From contig DDEU01000016.1 in assembly GCA_002336815.1 (NCBI GenBank), positions 57,015-107,971 on the forward strand: a DNA stretch of 50,957 bases. The letters run 5' to 3'. Source of the stretch: Chitinophagaceae bacterium UBA1946 (GTDB lineage: Bacteria; Bacteroidota; Bacteroidia; Chitinophagales; Chitinophagaceae). Made by a program: the position numbers and the translations under genes. The notes beneath the pieces were generated by a model, which saw only the letters and a list, made by a program, of their open reading frames with translations, did no database searches and was not told the DNA's origin. Positions 16,361 to 26,500 of this stretch are shown here, in pieces. Every line of letters begins with the position of its first letter. Within the stretch, counting starts at the first letter, position 1.

Positions 16361-17380
16361 ATGATGCCCAAAAAAGTAGTTACACTCGGGGAGATCATGC
16401 TCCGCCTCTCACCACCCGGCTATAAAAAATTTGTACAGGCCGAAAGCTTTGATGTGAACTATGGCGGCAGCGAAGCCAATGTAGCAGCGGCCATTTGCAA
16501 TTACGGCGAACAGGGCATTTTTGTAAGCAAAGTTCCCGGCAACGCCATCGGGCAGGCTGCCATCAACCATTTGCGGCGGTATGGCGTAGATACGCAATTC
16601 ATCACCCGGGGTGGCGAAAGACTGGGTATTTATTTTTTAGAGACCGGCACATCTGTAAGGGCATCACAGGTGATCTACGATCGTGCCGGCGCTTCCTTTG
16701 CCGAAGCGGATACAAACGAATTTGATTTTGATAAAATATTAGAAGGCGCTCATTGGTTTCATACAAGCGGCATCACGCCTGCACTCAGTGATAAAGCAGC
16801 AGTACTTACAGAAGCAGCGTTAAAGGCCGCCAAAGCAAAGGGCATTACAACCAGCATTGATCTCAACTACCGCAAAAAATTATGGAGTAAAGAAAAAGCC
16901 ACACAGGTAATGAGCAGGCTTTGCCAATATGCTGATGTTTGCATCGGCATCCTGGAAGATGAAAATGAACTGCCGCCAACAACCGCTGCCGGTGCTGGAA
17001 ACGAACCAAGTTTTGAAGCCCTGAAAGAAGCACTCAAACAGATGCAGGCAAGATTTGGTTTCAAATACATTGCGGCTACGCTCAGGGAAAGCCATAGTGC
17101 CAGCGAAAACAGCATCAGTGCGTTGCTGTATGATGGAACAGCTTTTCATCACAGCACTGAATACAAAGTGGGCATCGTTGATCGTGTTGGCGGCGGCGAT
17201 GGTTTTGCCGGCGGCCTTATTTACGGCCTGCTAACGGGCATGAACATGAAAGATGCTGCTGAGTTTGGAACAGCAGCGGCGGCATTAAAGCATACCATCC
17301 ACGGAGACTTCAGCCATGCTGCACTCAGTGAAGTAAAAGCGCTTTTAAAAGGAGACGCCAGTGGGAAACTTCAGCGATAA
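16361..17380 (+). CDS. kdgK: 2-keto-3-deoxygluconate kinase (PfkB family)
   Basis: 339 residues of the ribokinase/PfkB family. It phosphorylates 2-keto-3-deoxygluconate to KDPG, the substrate of the neighbouring aldolase. Features: N-terminal TLGEIMLRLSPPGYKKF, the sugar-binding GGSEANVAAA segment, the YDRAGASFAE region typical of KDG kinases, and the ATP/catalytic signature VDRVGGGDGFAGG containing the base aspartate. The gene starts with tandem ATG codons (16361 and 16364). It is divergent from the aldolase and MFS genes. No uronate isomerase, dehydratase or KdgR-type regulator is seen nearby, so those steps must be encoded elsewhere. Confidence 0.93.
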   Translation: MMPKKVVTLGEIMLRLSPPGYKKFVQAESFDVNYGGSEANVAAAICNYGEQGIFVSKVPGNAIGQAAINHLRRYGVDTQFITRGGERLGIYFLETGTSVRASQVIYDRAGASFAEADTNEFDFDKILEGAHWFHTSGITPALSDKAAVLTEAALKAAKAKGITTSIDLNYRKKLWSKEKATQVMSRLCQYADVCIGILEDENELPPTTAAGAGNEPSFEALKEALKQMQARFGFKYIAATLRESHSASENSISALLYDGTAFHHSTEYKVGIVDRVGGGDGFAGGLIYGLLTGMNMKDAAEFGTAAAALKHTIHGDFSHAALSEVKALLKGDASGKLQR

Positions 17381-17493
17381 GGCATACATTCCCAGCTGCT
17401 GGCCGCCTAAACAAATCCGGGGCAAAAGGTCCGTTCAATAAATCTTAGAAAAAGCAATATGGTTCTTATCGAAATACAGTAATCAAAAAAGAA

Positions 17494-17528
17494 ACAAACC
17501 TGTAAACACATCCATGTCACAGGTTTGT
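17494..17528. terminator. Bidirectional terminator between kdgK and the giant surface-protein gene
   Basis: Perfect 10-bp stem ACAAACCTGT (17494-17503) and ACAGGTTTGT (17519-17528) with a 15-nt loop. On the minus strand it is followed by TTCTTTTTTG, on the plus strand by CTCTTTT. It lies between two convergent genes. Confidence 0.72.
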
Positions 17529-17592
17529 CTCTTTTAACGAGCTTAATGCGTATATACTTATAAGTTAGTATTCCACCCTGGTAATATTATTC

Positions 17593-20500
17593 TCAATGCC
17601 TGCTGTTAACTACCAGCACCTTCACTGTGACAGTATTATCCGGCGCAACAATGGCTACCTGGTAAGTGCCGGCCGCAATATTAGCAGGTAAGTCAACCAG
17701 TTGATTGCTGTTACCGCCGCTATGCCTGATCGTTTTTGCGCTGATGCTGCGTCCTTCATTTGTCATGATCCTGACAGAATATGTTCCGGCCGCCTGGTTG
17801 CTGAACTGCAGGTTTACAATGCCATTCTCTACCGGGTTAGGCGAAATAGCATATCCCTTCACGTTATTGTTTGACGCTACCTTTACAACGGGGCTGTAAT
17901 GAATATCACCGGCAGTACCGATGCTTTTTATCCTGTAGTACAAACTTGCAGCAGGTGCATCCCCATCAGTAAAGCTGTAAGCCATATCCCTGCCTGCATT
18001 GCTTGCAGCAGCAAGGCTACCCGTTGTACTGAAGTTCTTTCCATCTGCCGAACGTTCGGTTACGTAACTGCGGATATTTCTTTCAGCAGCCACTTTCCAT
18101 TCCAGTTTTACCTGGTGGTTCATCCTGTTGGCCGCAACACTTACAAAACTTATCGGTAAAGTACCGGCTTGTTTAAAAATGATCCTGAAGCGGTTAGGCG
18201 CTGCTGAAGCAGCATTGGCATCTACGGTAAAGTTCACCGCAGTGTTATTTGAAAGATCGATGTTGGTGAGCGTATGCAGGTAAGCATCTTCCAGTTGAGC
18301 CGACAATAATGGATTGGCGATATTGACTGATGCAAACTCCAGACGGTATTGCTGCTGCTGCAGGTTCCACATCCTGAACTGTATCACATCATTCTGTGCC
18401 GGCAGTGAAGTGCCTTCCACAGCAAGTAATTTGCTTTGTGATTCTATTGCAAAATTGGCACCCGGGTTACCCAGTTTGATGGCATCATCTGCATCTACAG
18501 CACGGTCGTAGGCTGCGTCAAACACCACCACGTTTGCGTCGATCATTTCGTTACTGCTGTTGTACAGGCTGCTGCTGATCCTGGCAGGATTTGCGGCCGG
18601 GCGCAGACCAAGATTGCCATTTGCAGGATTGATCTTGGCAGACTCTTTCAAAGTCAATGAACCTGCTGTAGTACTTTTTACAAGGAAGGCCTGCCCGCTT
18701 TCAATCGTTGTATTGGGTTGACCTAATGTATAGCTGCCACCGGCTAAAATACAATTGAAGCCATTGGTGCTGCTAAAAGTTTGATAAGCTCCAAGACTGC
18801 TGCCATTGAGTTTCTTACTGTCCCAGATATAAAAAGTACTGCCTACACCACCGGTACGTTCAAGGCCGGTAAAGTTGATGGCTGATGGGTATACGTTACC
18901 GATCAATGCTGTTGCATTGGCGCCGATCGTGTTTACCTGGTCGCCCGTGTACAGGGTACCATTAGTCCGGAGTGTAGTAGCAGATGCATCGGTGGTTAAA
19001 CCTGTAACACCCTTGCTTCTTTCTCCACGAACATACAGGAACCATGCTTTCTGGCCTGCGATGGGTTGGTTTGTAGTAGTTTGCGCCGTCCAACCGGTTC
19101 CGTTCCAGCTCAATAAAGCAGAACTGGTACCTGCATTGTCAAAGCCCTGTGCCTGCGAAGCAGCGGCACTGTTACCCGGTCCTGTTATTTGTGTACCAAA
19201 ACCAGGCAGGTTGTTTTGCAAAGCAGCAGGGTTGGCATCACCTTCCTGCCATGCCTGGCGAACGGTTTGTCCGTTGCCAAAGGTTGGAACAGAAAGCAGC
19301 CTCCAGCTCCTGAAGCCATTATTGGGAATATACCTTTCGATGGTTACATTGGTTGCGCCGGTGAGCGTACCATTTACCTGGCCGAGGGTGGCCGTACCGG
19401 TAGCATCTGATTTAAAGCTCACCGCCTGCCCGTTAAAGTTGGCTGTAGCACCATTGCCGATCGCCAGTGTTCGTGTTGGGTTAACCGTTAGTGTACTGGT
19501 TGGGGTCATTTTCAAACTACCACCTACAGTAAAATCGGTATTGAGCGTTGCATTGGCACCTGCTGCGATCACTACCGCATCGCCAGTCACCGGCACCGTG
19601 CCCCTGCTCCATCTTGCATTATCCGTCCAGTTACCGGTGCCGCTGAAAATATTTTCCGTACTCAGTACAATAGTGAAACGGTCGGCAGCATAAGAGGCAG
19701 GCGTTGTTGTTACGGTGAAAGTATAACTGTTCATCGCAGCAAGGTCCAGGCTGGTGCTGGTGCCAGTAAATTTATCTTGTAATGTTGCCGACACTACCTG
19801 CGGATCAAATCCATTGGTCTCAATATCTATCCTGTAAGAAATATTTCTTAACTGGTACATATTGAAGAATATTGAATCATTGGAGGTAATGGCAGACCTT
19901 CTTTCCACTACCAGCTCCGTATTGTTTCTCAACATACCAAAATTCTCTCCAAAGTTCGGGCTCTTTCTTACGTCGTGCACATCAATGGCATTGCTGTAGG
20001 CATCGTTGAAGTCTACCAGTCCGCCATCTACCAGGTCGGTAGTATTGAGATTGATCGCATACAGGTTAAAGAGTACCCTGCTGTTGCCTGCTAACGGTGC
20101 AGCAGGCCTGAATACCACCTGGCTGCCGCTGGCTTTTGCATTCTCTGTTATCTGTACGGAACCAGTGCTTCCTGATGCCTGCGCAAAAAATGCAGCGCCG
20201 CTTTCGATGTAGTTTTGCACGGACCCGTTGGCACCGTAGCTTCCGCCACCCGGTGACACGATATAGTCTGCATTGCTTTTTGTAAATGTCTGGAATGCTC
20301 CGGCTCCGTAAGTTCCGGCCAGTTTGGGATCCCATACCTGGTATGCATCTACCAATCCGCCGGTTCTGAGTATCTGGCGCATATCGATCCTTGAAGGATA
20401 TGGATTACGAACCAGTGCCCATTTGCCCGGCAGGATGCTAACTGCAGTTTGTGTTCCCTGGTAAATAGTACCGGTACTTCTTAACACAGTTGAAGAACTG

Positions 20501-23500
20501 GCTGCGCCTGCGCCAAACTGGTTGGCACCTCTATCGCCACGGATGAAAATAAAGTATCCCTGCTCATCACTTAACTGTGTGCTGTTGGTATTCAATACGG
20601 GATCAAGATTATCTGTAGCAGGGTTGTATTTGAATAATGATTTGCCTGGTGAAAGCGTGTCAAAGCCAAGCGCCTGCACTGCACTTAAACCGCCGCCTGA
20701 TCCCGGTATCATGGTTCCGTACCCGGGGGTACTATTCAGGTTGGCACCGGTTTGATTTTCCTGCCATGCCTGCTTGATCGTTTGCCCGGTAGTGTTAGAT
20801 GCCAATAATCTCCAGGCTTTCGTTGCATTTTGTGGAATAAATCTTTCAACCGTTACATTGGTTGCCCCACTCAGTGTACCGCTGATCTTACCAAGACTTG
20901 CCGTACCGCTGGAATTGGATTTAAATGTAACAGCATTGCCGGCAAAGTTTGCGTTACCTGTTGCACCTACTGTAAAAGAGTTGGCAGGATTTACTGCAAG
21001 TGTGCTCGTAGCAGTCATACTAAAATTCCCGTCGACTGTAAAATCAGTATTGAGTGTAGCATTGGCACCGGCTGCGATGGTAATATTATCGCCGCTGGCC
21101 GGCGGTGCACCACAACTCCATCTTGCATTGTCCGTCCAGTTGCCGGTTCCGCTAAACACGTTTCCGGTGCTGCTTATTGTAAGACTGGCTTCTACAGGAG
21201 CGCCGCAACCAGCTGTAACCCTTGCATAATAAATACCGGGACCACGGTTACTCAAAGTATTTCCTGTTCCGAGGTTGGTGCCGGTTCCGTTAGTACCGGT
21301 AAACCAGGTTACCAGGGCACTTGTTCCTGCAACGCCATTGGCTGTTAATGTAGTTGTTTGCCCCGAACACAAGGCTCCTGAAGGCAGGGAAGTAACATTA
21401 CTAATACCGGCATTGATGCAGGCTGCCACAAAACTTGCGCTGATGCTGTGGTTGGCAGTCACACTATTGAAAGTGTAAGTACCCACAGCTCCGGCTGAAA
21501 TTCCATCAACGAGTACATCGCTGATAGCATAACCACTGTTTGCCGTGATCGTATAAGTTTGACTGCCTGTGCCATTGCACGATAAGGTAGTTGTACCGGT
21601 TGGTGAAATGCTGCCATTCGCACCTGCACTGGCATTAATAGTGAAGTTAGGATTTACTGTAACGACTACGTTGGCAGATGAACTGCAACCACCCAATGTT
21701 GCGGTGGCGGTGTACGTAGTGGTGCTGGCAGGTGATGCATATACCGTTGGAGAAGCTGCTCCCGAATATACGGTGGTTGCACCTGCGTTGCTGAATAACC
21801 CGTTACCGGTGCCATTGGGTGTCCATACAATATTGCCCTGCGTAGCCTGTTGACCGGTGATGGAAACATTGTCCAGCGCCAGGTAATAACCCCATGCTGC
21901 TGTAAAGCGGAAACGCACATAAAGTGTTGCACTGCCTGCGTAAGCATCCAGGTTAACGGTTGACTGAGCGAATGAAGTTGAGGTTCCAACGCTGGCTGTA
22001 TTGCTCTGCACAGGAGTCCAGGTGCTGCCATTGGTAGATACTTCAACCAACGCTTCATCCGGGGATGCATTGAATTCAAAATATTGGTAATAACTTAATG
22101 AAAGGGAAGTAAAAGAAGAGGCATTCATAACCGGGCTCTGCAAAATAGTAGATGTAGTGCCACTGCCCTGTTCATCACTGTTGGAGAGATAAAACTGGGT
22201 ATTATCATTACTATTGAACGGCGTTCCTGTGTATACGTAACCGTTAGGTCTCAGCGTCCAGGCCGCAAGCGAAGGTGTACCTCCGGTGGAATTGTTAGTT
22301 GTGGTCCAGCTATTGGTGCCGGCGTTAAAGTTCTCACTTAACAACGTACCCGTTCCTGAAATATTTCCGCCAGAGGCAGTGAATAACTGCACGCCGCCTG
22401 CACACATGGTAGTGGCAGAAGGACTGATGGTTACTGCTGAAGGCGCAGGGTTGATCACCACTGCTGCACTTCCTTCGGTGCCCCAGCAGCCTGCGGCCGA
22501 TCTTGCCCTGAAGTAATAAGTTCCGGAAACAGTTATCACCTGCGATGCAGATGCAGTGGCTGTTGATGTACCGCCACTCGCCGTGCCCTGGAAATAGATC
22601 GTACCATCGTTACCGTTAGCGGCTGTGATGGTCTTGGTACCGCAGAAGGTACCTGCACCTGTTACGGTTACTGCAGCAGGTATTGGATTAACCGTTACCG
22701 TTACCATGGTAGAATTACCGCTGGTAGATGTAGTGGTACAGGTTACCCTCAACCAATAGTAAGTAGTTGCACTTACCGTGCCGGTAGTTAAGGAAGCCGG
22801 ATTGGTTTGACCACTTACAAGTGTTCCGCCGTTGGGATATCCGCCAATGTTAGTTGATGAATACCATTGGTAAGTTATATTGGCACCGGATGTGTAACCG
22901 GTTGCAGTGATGGTTGGTGTGCCGGATCCGCAGAAACTGGCAGATCCTGATGCAGTGCCACCTGTTGCGCCGCTGCATCCTGGTGCAGAAAATTCATCGG
23001 CGCCCATATCAGGTGTGGTAGCGTTTCTTGTGTCACAATCTATATCTACAGCAATACCGGTACCTGAAGCGGCTGTGCCGTCGAAATTGGTGGTATTGCT
23101 TGTAATGCTGTTATCAAGGTGAAGATTGGTGGTGCCGGAGAAAACTGGCAACACATTTTTTGAAAGCCCATCCCGCCCCGTTTCTGTTGTCCAGGCAGCG
23201 AGCGTTGTTCTGTTGGTACCAGTGAGTCCTGCGGTAATACCAACCGTGTAAGTGCCCAAACTACCAGCAGCATACAGATCATTGTTATTACCGGTTAAGC
23301 CGCTGTAGTTTCCGGTGGTAGAAGAATATCCCAGCGCTATAGCAGTAAAGCGCATGGTACTGCCGGAGTTATTTGCCTGCGTATTGCTAAAGATATTATT
23401 TCGTATGTCGAGGGTTGGTGCAGAAGTAGCCGTTACCGCTAAACAGGCTGAGGTTTGCGTAGCAGCGCTTACACCAGTGATAGTACCCTGCATAGAAACC

Positions 23501-26500
23501 GTATTGTGATAGATCTTAGTTGAAGAACCTGTGCCACCGCCCAATACAATGCCTGCTGCAAAATCGGGTGAGGTTGAATTGTGTGACACACCATATACCA
23601 TATTGTTGGCTATTACAGAAGTGCCGCTGGTAGCTGCACCCAGTGCTATACCAAGGGAGGTACTGGCACCGCTTCCAATAACATTACCGATAATGTTGCT
23701 GGTGATGGTAGCGTTGGTAACTTCTGACCCTACAGTAGTAGTGTTACTGAACGAAGTGCCAAAACCTGCACTGATCGCAAAGCGGTCTGTAGTACCGTTG
23801 ATCTCAGAAATAGTATTACCACTGATGGTAATATTATTCTCAAAGCCCACCAGGATACCGCCGATACCCACGTTATTGGGAGATGCAGTATTGATAAGGT
23901 TTTGACTGATGGTATTACCGGAATTTTTACTCGCCGAACTAAGTCCGCCTGAATAAATACCATATTGCGTTTTGCTGATATTATTGTTTACGAATGCATT
24001 GTTGTTATTGCCTGTACCCGTACTGGTAGTTGAAATAGCAACAGCGCCTGATCCAACAGCAAATAAGGTAGTGGTATTACTGTTACCAACAAGGTTACAG
24101 TTCTTAATGATGTTGTTGGTAGCTGCATCACCGCCGGCAGTGGTTTGTAACCATACCACAGCGCTGGTCGCACTTGTGCTGGTATTGGTAACCGTTAGAT
24201 TGCGGGAAGCTGCTGAAGCCGGGCAAAGGCTATTCGCCGTACTACCTGTAGAACCATCAATGATTACATAGTCTGCGCCATTTAAAACAAACACAGCAGT
24301 ACCACTACCACCTGTAACAGCAATGCTGGTAGCAGCCTGTGTTGGCTTTATCGTTAGCGTATTGGTAGCGCTGGCGAATGAATTGGCATTGATGCTGATG
24401 GCAGCAGCCTCAGTATAAGCAGCATCGGTTAAATTAAAAGTGACCGCACTGCTTAAACAGGAAGTATTGTATGCCGCAATTGCAGCTGAAAGAGTCGTGT
24501 AAGTTTGCCCTGCACCCACATTATAAGAACCACCCAATGAGTTCTGCAGCGTGAAACTGCTGGGGGTAGTTGGCGCTGTGCCTGCTGCCGGTGGATTGGC
24601 TGTAAATGAAGCGGCACCTGCTGAAGGGCTGGCCGTTACATTTGGGGTTGCTGCATTATCCTGCGCAACAATATAGTAAGATATCACATTGCCTGTTGAA
24701 CCTGTTCCAAAACTAAATGTGTAGGTGCTGCCGCTTACAAAGGTTGCTGTAACAGGGCTGTAAGCACCACTATTGACCTTCCAGTATAATTTTGGCAGAC
24801 CAGCACCTGAAGTAGGCACACCACTGGCATCGGTGATGGTAGCTGTTAAAGTTACACCCGTTAATGTACAGGTATTATTGAGCGGTGTATAACTGATGGT
24901 AGGTGCAGAAAGGTCAATACCAGTAAAAGATCCTGCATCAGCACCGATATCAACAGGTGTTAAACCAGACCTGGTTTGTCCGTCAAAATCCGTAGTAACG
25001 CCAAGGTCTACCCCATTTGCTTCCGCCGGGGTTGCCAGGGTAGTACTGATGTGCAGATCAGGCGTGCTGCCTGCCGGAGCAGTGTACTTTGGATCGCTGT
25101 TATAACTGGCAGCATCCTGCCCTGCTGCTGTTCTCCATGAACCGATATTGGCAACATCAGCACTGTTGAAAAAGCCGAATACGCCACCCGTTCCGTTGGC
25201 GAAGTAAATATTATTGTTGATGGTTAAACCTGCGGGATTGGCAGCAGTACCATTTATTTTTACTGCATAATGCTTGCCCGTTGCAGCACCATTGCTCCTG
25301 CTGTTTACAAAAATATTATTCCGGACACTTCTTGTAACGGTTGTTTGTATACCGTTGAATGCAAATGAAGCGCCGCTTCCACTGGTGGGAGTTCCACCGA
25401 TGTACACGCTGTTATTCCAGAAACTATTGGTGCCCTGTGCGTCAACGATCCCGTTGATACCGGCTGTACCTGCATCTGTAGCAGCGGCTCCAATGGCCAC
25501 GGTACTGCCTGCACCCAATGCAATCATGTTGTTGCTGTAAATGGTTGTTCCTCCACCAGTGCGGATTCCGTCTATTTCAGCTGCATTACTGTTTGTTGCA
25601 ACAGTAAGTGCATAAATACTATTGGCATTGACCACATTTGCCGAACTGCCGGAAAAATGAATACCGGTAACTGTAGAAGCAGCACTGGCATTGGAATTAC
25701 TGAGGTTGTAAATAGTATTTTGAGAAACTGTGTTGTTAAGTCCGGTAGAAGTTACAATGATCCCCGCCACCGAAACACCTGCAGAAGTACCTGCACCGAT
25801 ATTTGAGGTAAGGTTGCGTATAGTGTTCAGCGTGAGCGATGCGCCCGCCGTACTTGTAAACATACCTGCTACCTGTGAACCGGTTCCTGTAGCCGAAAGT
25901 GAAATAGAGTTGGCCACTGTTCCACCGATAATATTCGATGCGGCTGTCCATGCAGCGGTAGTACTTGATCTTAGCCCGTACAGCAAAAAAGATCCGGAGG
26001 CTCCCGCATTGGTAACCGTAATACCACCAATAGTATTACTGCTGCTGGTAAACGCATCAGCCGAATTACTGAAAATTCCATATACATCGGTTGCTAAAAT
26101 AGTATTGGTAGAAAAAACAAGCGACCCTGTGGCAGACTGGCTGCCGATCGTATTGCTGCTCGCTGTAACAGTGCCCGAAGTGATCAGAATTCCTGCAAAG
26201 GGCGTATTGGAAGTCGTTCCATCTGTAGTTACGCCGGTAACACTGATGGATGCGATCGTGTTGCCTGATATGCTTGAACTCGTTCCCCCGGTTAGCCCGT
26301 TAAATACTATACCGTTAAACTTACTTGCAAAGGTTGCACCAGCAAGCGTGTAAGTACCAGTTTGTGTACTGGAAGCATACCCGATGATATTGCCGGTAAT
26401 GGTAAAGCCCTGTGCCCCCCCGATTCCGGTGGCATTCTGGATATCGATACCCCGGTTGGTAGCTGCGGCTGTAAAAGTTTTTGTAGTGGTCTGGTAGATC

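Noticed and set aside
18875..19693. 272-codon plus-strand frame inside the giant surface gene, and similar frames at 25730-26353, 20774-21229 and 26801-27118
   Set aside because: They are antisense to a Thr/Ala/Gly-rich repetitive protein whose codon pattern avoids stops on the reverse strand; the products are Val/Leu/Pro-rich without domain character.
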